Shown here piece after piece: positions 54,513-63,092 of a stretch of DNA of 64,000 bases (its first letter is position 1; each line of letters starts with the position of its first letter). Under the pieces are notes generated by a model, which had not been told where the DNA came from, did no database searches, and worked only from the letters and a program-made list of their open reading frames with translations. The position numbers and the translations under genes were made by a program. This stretch comes from Gilvimarinus gilvus (GTDB lineage Bacteria > Pseudomonadota > Gammaproteobacteria > Pseudomonadales > Cellvibrionaceae), in contig NZ_JAULRU010000548.1 of assembly GCF_030518155.1 (NCBI RefSeq), positions 47,105-111,104 on the forward strand, read 5' to 3'.

Positions 54513-54847
54513 ACATCTCCAACCTGAATACCCAGCACATCGACTTCCCCAGCAGCGTACTCGACCACGCTATGAGCACCGCGAGTCGCGCTTACTCGCC
54601 AAGGCTTTAAGTCTGTCACCACTTTTAACACAATATTTTCCCGGCTCAGATAGACAAGGTCGATGGCGTACCCCATGAAAAAAGTGTGTACTGACGAGCA
54701 CGGGCTTATCTTAAGACCAATACCGGAGGCGGGACTGGGTCGCCCCAAAAGCCCTCTAGCCCTTTGCCAGTAAGTCGATGCACAGTGCAAACTTCCACTC
54801 TTGACCACACTGCCATCCCGTTGCCAAAGCACCTTCTGCTCAATCAA
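54497..54847 (-). CDS. DUF192 family protein
   Basis: A 116-residue protein with the DUF192 pattern: RARGLLGRPSPASG, SVHTFFMGYAIDLVYL and GAHSVVEYAAGEVDVLGIQVGD. Many DUF192 proteins are exported; no signal peptide is evident here. Its start overlaps the tadC stop by 4 bases. Its role in a pilus operon is unknown. Confidence 0.82.
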   Translation of the reverse strand: MIEQKVLWQRDGSVVKSGSLHCASTYWQRARGLLGRPSPASGIGLKISPCSSVHTFFMGYAIDLVYLSRENIVLKVVTDLKPWRVSATRGAHSVVEYAAGEVDVLGIQVGDVCVYC

Positions 54848-55725
54848 AAGGTACCCTGCTCAATGTACTTCACCACAATCGGGAACAACAAAATAATAAA
54901 CGTCAGCGGAAAGATAAAAATTACCAGTGGGATTACCAGTTTAACCGGGGCCTCCATGGCCATTTTTTCTGCACGCTGAAAGCGTTCATTGAGCCTGGTT
55001 TTCGCTTGAATTAACAGAGTGTTTTTCATGCTGGACCCCATTTTTTCTGCCTGCACAACGGCTCTAACAAAGACCGAAATATCCTTTAGGTCGACCCTCT
55101 CAGCCAAACGATTGAGAGCATCACCACGAGTTTGCCCCGAGCTAATATCACGCAGAACAATTCGAAATTCATTGCGCATGGCACCGCGCGGCCCTTTTTC
55201 CACAGCCTGCTTTAGGGCGCCAGCGAAGTTCAAGCCTGCGTCCACACACATGGTTAGGTATTCAAGATAAACCGGCAGTGATCGAATTAACTCGGCATCG
55301 CGTTTGCGACGAGTGTCTTTTACCCAAGCTATTGGAACGTAAAATCCCCCCGCCGCCAACAAAATGAGAAGTAAAGGATCAACACTACCAGAGCTGGCCA
55401 GTGCCATAAATCCTAGAGCGGGTAACAGCAGGGCCAATATGATTCTGGCCGAAATATACTCTTCCGCTGTTACCATAAAGCTGACACCATTTTTTTGCAG
55501 CTGATCGTCAACTTTTGTCAAATAAGAGCTGGGGAGGTTACTCCCGATAACATAGGTCACCAGTTTAATTAATGGCCAAATAGGCCGCATAAATGCCGGA
55601 GGCTCATCCATATAGGAGCGCTCTTCATCGACAAGCATATAACTCAGCGACGCAATCATATAAATTGCGGCAATCACGCACATGGCGACACTGAATCCAG
55701 CGGCTAGAGCAATTAGATTGTGCAT
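54844..55725 (-). CDS. tadC: Tad pilus inner-membrane platform protein TadC
   Basis: A 293-residue GspF/PilC-type protein: an N-terminal membrane helix, a pair of helices near 95-135, the T2SSF domain (LPVYLEYLTMCVDAGLNFAGAL, AVEKGPRGAMRNEF) and C-terminal helix LVIPLVIFIFPLTFIILLFPIVV. Works with TadB and the TadA ATPase in assembling the pilus. Nine bases after tadB. Confidence 0.9.
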   Translation of the reverse strand: MHNLIALAAGFSVAMCVIAAIYMIASLSYMLVDEERSYMDEPPAFMRPIWPLIKLVTYVIGSNLPSSYLTKVDDQLQKNGVSFMVTAEEYISARIILALLLPALGFMALASSGSVDPLLLILLAAGGFYVPIAWVKDTRRKRDAELIRSLPVYLEYLTMCVDAGLNFAGALKQAVEKGPRGAMRNEFRIVLRDISSGQTRGDALNRLAERVDLKDISVFVRAVVQAEKMGSSMKNTLLIQAKTRLNERFQRAEKMAMEAPVKLVIPLVIFIFPLTFIILLFPIVVKYIEQGTF

Positions 55726-55734
55726 ATCATGGCC

Positions 55735-56607
55735 TCAGCTATCGATACTGGTAATTTTTCTAATAAAGGTAAAACCCATAATTTGCATAAAAACCATTAC
55801 GGCCAAAACCATCAAGCCTTCACGGGTTGTGTAGAGTTTACGCATGGCCTCTGGCTCGAGAAAACTCAACAACACTGCCAACGCGATTGGCAGCATCGCC
55901 ATAAACGTTCCCTGGGCACGCCCCTGCGCGGTGAGCGAGTCGATCTTACCTTCCATGGTTTTTTTACGGCGTAGTGTCTCGGCCATACTTTGGATCGTCT
56001 CTACCAGGTTACCCCCCACCTCGCGGCTAATACGGATGGCGGAACTTGCCATAACGAAACTCTGCAGTGGTATACGACGTTCAAGTTCAATCAAGCTGTC
56101 TTCCAATGTGACGCCCAACTGCATACGCTTAACCAACAAGCCCAACTCTTGACTAGCAGGCGCGGGGGTTTGCTTAACCACATCGGCCAACGCCATATTC
56201 ATACTGGCCCCGGCCTGTAGACTGCTGGTGAGCATCATAAAGACATCGGGCAGCTGCTCTTCAAACTTGTTCAAGCGCTTCTTGCGCATTCGCGCCCAAA
56301 TGGCACCGGGAACAATAAGCAAAACCACAAAAACACCCGCGGTTATTACCCACAATTGAAAAAGTGCATGAACACCGATAGGAATCAGTACGAGTGCCGC
56401 AATATTGATCATGAACAACTGCGAAGCATCCATAAAAATGAACATTTCGGCCAGTTCCTGATTGGCATTAGACGTAAATTTTCGGCGATAAAAACCCATA
56501 AAGTCGCCAGCTTCACGCCCCACAGCCATAGCCAGACACATGCCTGCCAAAAAAACAAGCGCCACCACTGCGGCCAAAGTACCTATATCCGTTAGACTTC
56601 CAATCAT
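55735..56607 (-). CDS. tadB: Tad pilus inner-membrane platform protein TadB
   Basis: A 290-residue GspF-type membrane protein with helices at both ends and the T2SSF core (EQLPDVFMMLTSSLQAGASM, LERRIPLQSFVMASSAIRIS, EVGGNLVETIQSMAETLRRK). It overlaps the tadA stop by 4 bases. Paired with TadC as the assembly platform. Confidence 0.9.
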   Translation of the reverse strand: MIGSLTDIGTLAAVVALVFLAGMCLAMAVGREAGDFMGFYRRKFTSNANQELAEMFIFMDASQLFMINIAALVLIPIGVHALFQLWVITAGVFVVLLIVPGAIWARMRKKRLNKFEEQLPDVFMMLTSSLQAGASMNMALADVVKQTPAPASQELGLLVKRMQLGVTLEDSLIELERRIPLQSFVMASSAIRISREVGGNLVETIQSMAETLRRKKTMEGKIDSLTAQGRAQGTFMAMLPIALAVLLSFLEPEAMRKLYTTREGLMVLAVMVFMQIMGFTFIRKITSIDS

Positions 56608-58274
56608 GTTTTAAAGATACTCATGTCAACGTCTACGCCTCTACTGCGTAGCTCTTCATAAAATGAAGGTACGATTCCGGTCGCCATAAACTTACCTAGC
56701 ACCTTGCCGTTCTCATCAAAACCGGTTTGCTGATAGCGGAATATGTCGGTCAATTGAATAGTATTGCTTTCAATGCCGGTAATCTCAGAAATACAACTGA
56801 CCCGCCTTGAACCATCACCAAAACGCGTTTGCTGAATAACAATATCCACGGCTGAGGCCACCTGCTCACGAATAGCCGTAACCGGCAAATCCATGCCCGC
56901 CATAAGCACCATGACTTCCAGGCGCCGCAGCATATCCCGCGGCGAATTGGCGTGCGCGGTCGTCAATGAACCATCGTGACCGGTATTCATCGCCTGCAAC
57001 ATATCGAGTGCCTCTCCGCCACGGCACTCACCCACAACGATTCGATCGGGTCGCATACGCAGGCAGTTTTTAACCAAGTCGCGAATGGTAACCTGGCCCT
57101 TACCTTCCATATTCGCCGGGCGCGCTTCCAGCGACACTACATGTGGCTGCACCAGACGCAGCTCGGCGGCATCCTCCACTGTTACTACACGCTCTTCCAT
57201 AGGAATAAAGTTAGAGAGAATATTCAGCAGTGTTGTTTTACCCGAGCCGGTACCGCCTGATACCACGGCGTTACAGCGCTGCTCAACACAGGTTTTCATA
57301 AAGGTGACCATCGCTTCGTTGGTGGAGCCGAAGCGAATCAAATCGCGGTCAGTGAGTTTTTTATCCGAAAATTTTCGAATGGTAATACAGGGGCCACGCA
57401 AAGCCAGTGGCGGAATAATAGCGTTTACCCGAGAACCATCCCGCAAACGCGCATCTACCATAGGCGAGCTTTCATCAATACGACGGCCAAGCGGCGAGAC
57501 AATACGCTCAATCGTGGCCATTACCGCTTCATCACTGGTAAACGAAACGTCTGACTTAATCAGTCGACCTGCGCGCTCGATATAGATATCATTAAAAGCG
57601 TTAACCATCACTTCAGTGGTTTCCGGATCATCGAGCAACTGCTCCAGCGCCCCTAAACCAACGGTTTCATCGAGTACAATTTTCTTTAAACGCTCGCGAT
57701 CAACGCCCGGTGGAAGCTTGTGACCAATAGTCTGAAGAACTGTATTGATCAAATCGCCCAGCTCCGAACGCATTTGCTCGTGATCAAGCGTATCGGTCTG
57801 CATACGCTTTAAATCCATCTGACGAACGAGCTCTTTATGAACGTATTTTGCCCACGTCATGTAATCATCACGCAACTGTGTGCGTTCGGATTCTGAATCA
57901 GCAGCGCTTAGACCTCCGGCTGACTCGACAGAATCCCCCAGGCTCAACTCTGCGACTTTTCCTTCGGCTTCTTGATCAGGGCTGTGGTCCTGAACCGTTG
58001 CGGTAAAGCCACCAAATTCAATCGTATCCGTGCTGGCAATTGGGCCATAGCGCTCAATCGTTTCACCATTAACGGTGGCACCTGCGCCACGGCTAATATC
58101 AACCACAAACACACCGGCGAGCTCTTTCTCAAAACGCAGATGTTTAGGCGCGACTTTCCAGCCGCGCACACGCAAAATCACATCTCGGGAGCGCCCTATT
58201 TCGCAGCTATCCGCCCCACAACGAACGGACTCTTCCCACTTACCATCTTTGCTGCTGACTTTTATTTCAAACAC
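56604..58274 (-). CDS. tadA: Tad pilus ATPase TadA/CpaF with N-terminal FHA domain
   Basis: A 556-residue secretion ATPase. The first 95 residues form an FHA domain (CEIGRSRDVILRVRG, APKHLRFEKE, GATVNGETIERYGP), which binds phosphothreonine; typical TadA proteins lack it. The ATPase core begins near 190 and has Walker A GGTGSGKTTL (near 340), Walker B-type RPDRIVVGECRGGEALDML, and the His box NTGHDGSLTTAHANS. It powers Flp pilus assembly. TadZ/CpaE is absent from the operon, and the FHA part may take a localising or regulatory role. Confidence 0.92.
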   Translation of the reverse strand: MFEIKVSSKDGKWEESVRCGADSCEIGRSRDVILRVRGWKVAPKHLRFEKELAGVFVVDISRGAGATVNGETIERYGPIASTDTIEFGGFTATVQDHSPDQEAEGKVAELSLGDSVESAGGLSAADSESERTQLRDDYMTWAKYVHKELVRQMDLKRMQTDTLDHEQMRSELGDLINTVLQTIGHKLPPGVDRERLKKIVLDETVGLGALEQLLDDPETTEVMVNAFNDIYIERAGRLIKSDVSFTSDEAVMATIERIVSPLGRRIDESSPMVDARLRDGSRVNAIIPPLALRGPCITIRKFSDKKLTDRDLIRFGSTNEAMVTFMKTCVEQRCNAVVSGGTGSGKTTLLNILSNFIPMEERVVTVEDAAELRLVQPHVVSLEARPANMEGKGQVTIRDLVKNCLRMRPDRIVVGECRGGEALDMLQAMNTGHDGSLTTAHANSPRDMLRRLEVMVLMAGMDLPVTAIREQVASAVDIVIQQTRFGDGSRRVSCISEITGIESNTIQLTDIFRYQQTGFDENGKVLGKFMATGIVPSFYEELRSRGVDVDMSIFKT

Positions 58275-58285
58275 TCAAGGGCACC

Positions 58286-59581
58286 TTAGTCTATTAAACC
58301 TGTTCGCATATAATTTTCATGTTCTTCCATATACTCATCGACACGATTCAGCACTCGCTGATTCGGTCCACTTTTTAAATCGCCAAGAATATGTGGAGTG
58401 ATAAAAATAACCATCTCGGTTTCGCCACCGCTAAAACTCTTTGATTTGAACAATTCACCCAGAATGGGGATATCTGCCAACCATTTAACCTTATTAACCG
58501 TTGCCTGCTCTTCGCGAGTGATCAAGCCCGACAGAACCAAAGTATCGCCGGGCTTCAGTTTGACATCGTTCGATGTCGCGCGCTTTTTAAACGCCGGCTG
58601 ACCATCGACGGCCTGAGCCAGATCCAGCTGACTGATCGACACCTCAACCCGCGCCGAAATATTTCCGTACAAATCAAGTTTGGGTGCGATATCCAGAATT
58701 ACCCCATAATCTTTGTACTCAACACTGGAACCGCTGATAGAGCTGGTAATAACCGGCACTTCGCCACCCACCGTTAGCCCTGCAGTACCACCGCTGCGAG
58801 CGCTCAAGCGCGGGGACGAAAGTACGATGGCCGAACCGGTCTGCTCGAGTAAGTCGATAATAGAGGTGATCTCAGATGCGACGCCAAACAAAATTCCCCG
58901 CGCACCCGTTTCATAGCCAAACGGGCTCTCCATCCCTGCTGCTAGAGCACCTGACGTCCCCCAGTTTTTGGCATAATTGAGGCTCGGGCCGGCAAAACTC
59001 TTTTGCCAATTGATACCCAGCTCCTCTGTTTTGCTGCGATCAAATTCAGAAATTTGCACATCGAAGAAAATCATCTTCTGTTCAAATTCATCCGTCACAC
59101 GGGCAAGAACCACCAAATCCTCATACATCTGCTCAACAATTTCGACTTTTTCCATGTCACGAGCTTCGAGAATGCCATCAACTACGGTATGCCGCCCAGT
59201 CGTTTTTATTTCAATGCCGGGAATACTACCCAACAATTGGCGAATTTCCTGTACTTCACGGCCACTGCTGTATGCTTCTACAACCGAAAGCGACAGCGTT
59301 TCCCGGGAGCCGTCGGCAAACCAAATTTGCATGTTGGTTTCACCTACCGTATTGGCGGTAAGAACGATTTCACCGTTTTTCAGCAGCGTAGAACTGACCA
59401 TATCCGCCATACCCACGGAGATACGCACGGCCTCGGGCGCCTCGATAACCCGAGACTCCCCCGCGTAAAGCGTTAACGACTCAGGCAAAATACGCGCACC
59501 GACCTGAACGGTCATAAGCAGCGCCAACACGCCCCCCAACCAAACTCGAATATTCATAGTTATAAAATCCATTGTCTTCAT
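58286..59581 (-). CDS. rcpA: Tad pilus outer-membrane secretin RcpA/CpaC
   Basis: A 431-residue secretin. Start at 59581, where GGAG lies 8 bases upstream and MKTMDFITMNIRVW opens a signal peptide; the open frame runs further upstream without support. The N-terminal pilus-secretin domain (LTLYAGESRVIEAPEAVRISV) and a BON-like segment precede the secretin core (SSPRLSARSGGTAGLTVGGEVP, KPGDTLVLSGLI, FSGGETEMVIFITPHI). It forms the gate through which the pilus leaves the cell. It ends 12 bases before tadA. Confidence 0.92.
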   Translation of the reverse strand: MKTMDFITMNIRVWLGGVLALLMTVQVGARILPESLTLYAGESRVIEAPEAVRISVGMADMVSSTLLKNGEIVLTANTVGETNMQIWFADGSRETLSLSVVEAYSSGREVQEIRQLLGSIPGIEIKTTGRHTVVDGILEARDMEKVEIVEQMYEDLVVLARVTDEFEQKMIFFDVQISEFDRSKTEELGINWQKSFAGPSLNYAKNWGTSGALAAGMESPFGYETGARGILFGVASEITSIIDLLEQTGSAIVLSSPRLSARSGGTAGLTVGGEVPVITSSISGSSVEYKDYGVILDIAPKLDLYGNISARVEVSISQLDLAQAVDGQPAFKKRATSNDVKLKPGDTLVLSGLITREEQATVNKVKWLADIPILGELFKSKSFSGGETEMVIFITPHILGDLKSGPNQRVLNRVDEYMEEHENYMRTGLID

Positions 59582-59597
59582 TGTTTGATTCTCCGCA

Positions 59598-61958
59598 CTA
59601 CTGCAAACGGACGCGGCGAACAGGAATAATCCCTTCTTCGTCGCTGCCGCCAGAAATGAACTCAATGTAATCCACTTCCCGAGTGATTTTTGCAGCATTA
59701 TCCGCACGCATCTCGGCAGCTACTTGACGTCGACTTTCTGTTGTAACCGTGACGCCATCCGCAATGACATTGCCATTCGCATCAACCACTTGGCCATTGA
59801 CAACCCGACCGACGACATTGCCTTTATTGTCCACAACCTGACCGTCAACTATCCGCCCGATGACGTTCCCGTCTTTATCGCGCACGACTTGCGTTTGCTC
59901 ATCCAGCTCTTGCCCATCTGGCCCTAGAATCGCCTGCTCAACCTGACCAAGAACACGGCCGTCAGCTCCGACAGCGGTACCGTCCTCGCGAACGCGACCA
60001 ACAATATTACCTTGATCGTCGACAACAACTTTATCGACAGTGCCAAGTGTTTCACCATCAAGCCCGGTCACAGAACCATCATCGTTGACAGTGCCAATGA
60101 CGTTGCCATCTTCATCAACAACCTGCCCATTCACTACCCGGCCAATAATGTTGCCGTCTTTATCCCTGACAACCTCCTCCACTTTACCTACGATATTACC
60201 GCTGGAATCACGCACAACATCTTCAACACTGCCCATGACCTCGCCGTTTTCGTCGACCATTACTTTTTCAGCGCTGCCAAGCACCTCGCCATTGGCACCA
60301 ATAGCTCGCCCATTTTTATCGACTGTGCCAATAACGTTACCGTCTTTGTCTACGACAACCTTTTCCACAGTACCGAGCTTCTTACCATCAAGGCCTGTCA
60401 CTGTGCCATCGGCATTGACGGCTCCAACGACATTGCCGTTCTCATCAACAACCTGCCCATTGACTACCCGACCAATAACATTACCGTCAGCATCGCGAAC
60501 AACTTCCTGCACCTCGCCAACAACACGACCACTGGAATCTCGCACAACCTCTTTCACTTGACCGACTACGTTACCATCGCGATCAACAACCGCTTCTTCG
60601 ACTGTCCCTAGGGATTCACCGCTCAAGCCCACGGCATTGCCCGACTCGTCGACGCGCCCGATAACCTTGCCGTTTTTATCCACAATTTTTCCGTCGACAA
60701 CACGACCAATAACGTTGCCATCTTTATCACGCACTATTTGTGCAACCTCCGAACGCCCTTGTGGAACGGCCGAATCACGCAGATCAACAACATTACCCTG
60801 AGCATCCAAAGCAACATTCTTCTGCACAGTACCAATCACTTCACCATTGAGGCCCACAGCCTGGCCATTTTCATCTACACGACCAATAACGTTACCGTTG
60901 CGGTCAATTATCTGACCATCGACTACTTTACCGATAACATTGCCGTTTGCGTCACGAACCACATCAGCACGTTCGCGAACCCGCAGCATGGGGTCGTCTT
61001 CACTCACGTTTTCGACAATTGTTCCCAGCGGCTTACCATCAAACCCTACCGCTTTGCCGTCAACCACCTTGCCAATAATGTTGCCGTTAGCATCAACCAC
61101 ATTATCGCCGACAATACGACCTATAGGGTTACCATTTTCATCGAGTACAACATCAACCGTGGGTGCAGGTTCTGGCTCAAGCAGAACATCGGCCCGAATA
61201 TAGTCGAATTCAGCCATGCTGGTATCTTTCGGATGACGCAAAACCGCGAACATTTCGCCGGCCTGTTCGGCTAGCTGTACACGCGCCACTTGGCGAGGGC
61301 TTAGGCTCAAGGTGACAATGGTAAATTCCATATTGAACCCGTCGGCCGAGTTGCCCTGGCGTGAGCGCTCGTAGCGTCGCCCTGTGTGGTCTTCCCGGCC
61401 CGCTGACAACACCACCACTTTTTCTAATACGGGCATCACAACTTCGCTAACATCCTGATCACTACCGCCTTCAATACCCAGGTCTTCAAGATCGAACTCC
61501 CCCATTAAATCAATGGTGTCACCGGGACGCAGCAATCCGTCGAAAGAATCCACCTTATTTACCTTGATGCTGTAGGCTCGCTTACCAAGATCCAGCGTTT
61601 CTGAAAAGGTTTCCGCCTTCGTACCGGTAATAGCCTCAACGGTCATCACACGACCTGCTCGCATTGGCGAAGCAATCGTTCGATTAAGAACTTTTTTATA
61701 GTCAGATGCGGGAACATAATTGGTCGGAAGAAACTTTTTTGGCACCGTAAGTTTACCGATTGCATCGATGGTAATCGTGTCGCCTTTATTTAGGTCTCTT
61801 TTGGGAACCACGACCGAGATTTTTTCAATACGCTCTGGTTGGTTAGCTCTTCGGTATCTTTCTTCTACCGATTTTAGGTAATAGACGATCAGAAAGGCAG
61901 CCACTACACCGCAAACCACCGCTATCATAAATAGGCGCGAGCCAGACATTTGTTTCAT
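59598..61958 (-). CDS. CpaB/RcpC pilus assembly protein with a long 'DxxGNVIGxV' repeat array
   Basis: A 786-residue protein, about three times the usual CpaB length. Start at 61958: GGGGA lies 5-6 bases before it. A membrane helix (about 8-28), a SAF domain (about 45-110, ISVVVPKRDLNKGDTIT) and the RcpC domain (about 120-260, RAYSIKVNKVDSFDGLLRPGDTIDLMG split for reading) make up a complete CpaB. From about 270 to 735 there follow roughly 30 short units of the type DKDGNVIGRVVDGQVVD, alternating with GLDGETLGTVD, grouped into longer blocks. A 50-residue tail ends the chain. The units look like beta-hairpins and recall the DUF3659 type of fungal proteins. CpaB normally sits in the periplasm beside the secretin; the array could span to the peptidoglycan or act as a ruler. 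This role is inferred. Confidence 0.85.
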   Translation of the reverse strand: MKQMSGSRLFMIAVVCGVVAAFLIVYYLKSVEERYRRANQPERIEKISVVVPKRDLNKGDTITIDAIGKLTVPKKFLPTNYVPASDYKKVLNRTIASPMRAGRVMTVEAITGTKAETFSETLDLGKRAYSIKVNKVDSFDGLLRPGDTIDLMGEFDLEDLGIEGGSDQDVSEVVMPVLEKVVVLSAGREDHTGRRYERSRQGNSADGFNMEFTIVTLSLSPRQVARVQLAEQAGEMFAVLRHPKDTSMAEFDYIRADVLLEPEPAPTVDVVLDENGNPIGRIVGDNVVDANGNIIGKVVDGKAVGFDGKPLGTIVENVSEDDPMLRVRERADVVRDANGNVIGKVVDGQIIDRNGNVIGRVDENGQAVGLNGEVIGTVQKNVALDAQGNVVDLRDSAVPQGRSEVAQIVRDKDGNVIGRVVDGKIVDKNGKVIGRVDESGNAVGLSGESLGTVEEAVVDRDGNVVGQVKEVVRDSSGRVVGEVQEVVRDADGNVIGRVVNGQVVDENGNVVGAVNADGTVTGLDGKKLGTVEKVVVDKDGNVIGTVDKNGRAIGANGEVLGSAEKVMVDENGEVMGSVEDVVRDSSGNIVGKVEEVVRDKDGNIIGRVVNGQVVDEDGNVIGTVNDDGSVTGLDGETLGTVDKVVVDDQGNIVGRVREDGTAVGADGRVLGQVEQAILGPDGQELDEQTQVVRDKDGNVIGRIVDGQVVDNKGNVVGRVVNGQVVDANGNVIADGVTVTTESRRQVAAEMRADNAAKITREVDYIEFISGGSDEEGIIPVRRVRLQ

Positions 61959-61980
61959 TGTTTTCCCCAAGTTTTCCCTT

Positions 61981-62002
61981 GCCGCAAACAATGGTTTGCG
62001 GC
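61981..62002. other. Strong hairpin between the Flp-like gene and cpaB
   Basis: GCCGCAAAC (61981-61989) and GTTTGCGGC (61994-62002) form a perfect 9-bp stem with an AATG loop. On the operon (minus) strand it is followed by AAGGGAAAAC, not a T run, so it is more likely an RNA-stability or attenuation element than a full terminator. Confidence 0.6.
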
Positions 62003-62045
62003 GCCCATTTTTTATTTAGAGCAACACATTAATTCCAGACCCGCC

Positions 62046-63092
62046 TTACGGCTCCGTAATTTCTCGGTTTGATACACAGTCATTGGGTGACGTAGGCTCA
62101 CCATTTCCCATAACTTGCTCGGTGTAATAATCAGCGTCTAAATACCCAATCACTAAACTTTCCCCATCGGGAGGATTGTTCAGCAATTCGAGCTGATCTT
62201 CATAATAATTGTCGTCGTCAGGGTCTAACCCCGAATCCCAACCCGCGGCTAAAACTACGCACACACCGTCATCTGTGGCAGGGTTTTGGTCAGGGTCTTC
62301 AAAGTAGACCACCTCCCCCTCTGGCGCCATAGGGTCGGCGGCCACCTGATAGGTGGTTGTTACGGCGTAATAAAAGCCATCGACAATTCGGCCACCGCCG
62401 TCTTCGTTACCATCCGCGTCTTCAGCCTTATAAGTGGCCACCGTGCAATAACCCGATACATCCATTTCGTTGTATTGCAGGGAATCGTAAAATTCACCAT
62501 CCGCTTCGCTGCGATAACCAAAGGCGTACACTTCTCCCGTATCACAATCGGTTACCGCTTCACGCTCAAGAATATTGCCATCTTCGTCGACAATCACATC
62601 CGAGGTAACCACCGACTCGGTTGTGCCATCAGTCGCCGTAAACTCACCGGTACTGCTGTCATAGGTGCCCACAACTTCACCGTCATTTATGACTTCGCCA
62701 TCGGCGTTTACACTACCGTAAACACTAGTGCCATCACCCACTGCCGTGCCAAAACCCACCGCCACCGTAGGCACCTCAACATCACCGCCACCGGAGCTAC
62801 CGTCATCATCATCGTCATCGTCGTCACCACCGCTATCGTCCCAGCCGCCCGAGCTTTCGCTTACTTCGTAGTCGGTGGCGTATTCCTGCACCGCCGATAG
62901 CGACGCAGAATAGCCATCGTAATTGTCGTGCATCACCGTCAGCAGGTACTCGATGCAATCTTCGTACTCATCCGGACAGGCACCGCGGTTGGCGACGAGT
63001 AAACCACCTACCAGTGCTGCCATAACCACAGTGTATTCGGCCATAGACTGACCCAGCTGCGACCAAAACTTACGGGAAGCTTTCACACGCAT
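62046..63092 (-). CDS. Oversized Flp/TadE-like prepilin with acidic linker and repeat motif
   Basis: A 348-residue protein with a prepilin leader: basic start, then LGQSMAEYTVVMAALVGGLLVA, with Gly before the cut, Glu at +5 and Tyr at +6 as in Flp pilins. True Flp pilins have 50-80 residues. Here a cysteine-containing segment, an Asp8 tract (GGDDDDDDDDGSS) and a large acidic extracellular domain follow. That domain contains VNADGEVINDGEVVGTY and VDEDGNILER, the same wording as the repeats in the neighbouring CpaB protein. Probably a minor pilin or tip adhesin. It shares one base with the preceding gene (TAATG). Confidence 0.75.
   Translation of the reverse strand: MRVKASRKFWSQLGQSMAEYTVVMAALVGGLLVANRGACPDEYEDCIEYLLTVMHDNYDGYSASLSAVQEYATDYEVSESSGGWDDSGGDDDDDDDDGSSGGGDVEVPTVAVGFGTAVGDGTSVYGSVNADGEVINDGEVVGTYDSSTGEFTATDGTTESVVTSDVIVDEDGNILEREAVTDCDTGEVYAFGYRSEADGEFYDSLQYNEMDVSGYCTVATYKAEDADGNEDGGGRIVDGFYYAVTTTYQVAADPMAPEGEVVYFEDPDQNPATDDGVCVVLAAGWDSGLDPDDDNYYEDQLELLNNPPDGESLVIGYLDADYYTEQVMGNGEPTSPNDCVSNREITEP

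Noticed and set aside
59598..61200. CRISPR-like or satellite DNA array in the repeat region.
   Set aside because: The repeats are coding, keep frame and vary at the DNA level; there are no uniform spacers.
59724..61274. Several long open frames on the plus strand opposite the CpaB repeat array.
   Set aside because: They mirror the repeated codons of the minus-strand gene, have low-complexity Asn/Ile/Thr-rich composition and no ribosome sites.
62286..62900. A 204-codon plus-strand frame opposite the Flp-like gene.
   Set aside because: Composition is a shadow of the acidic minus-strand protein; no start signal or recognised domain.
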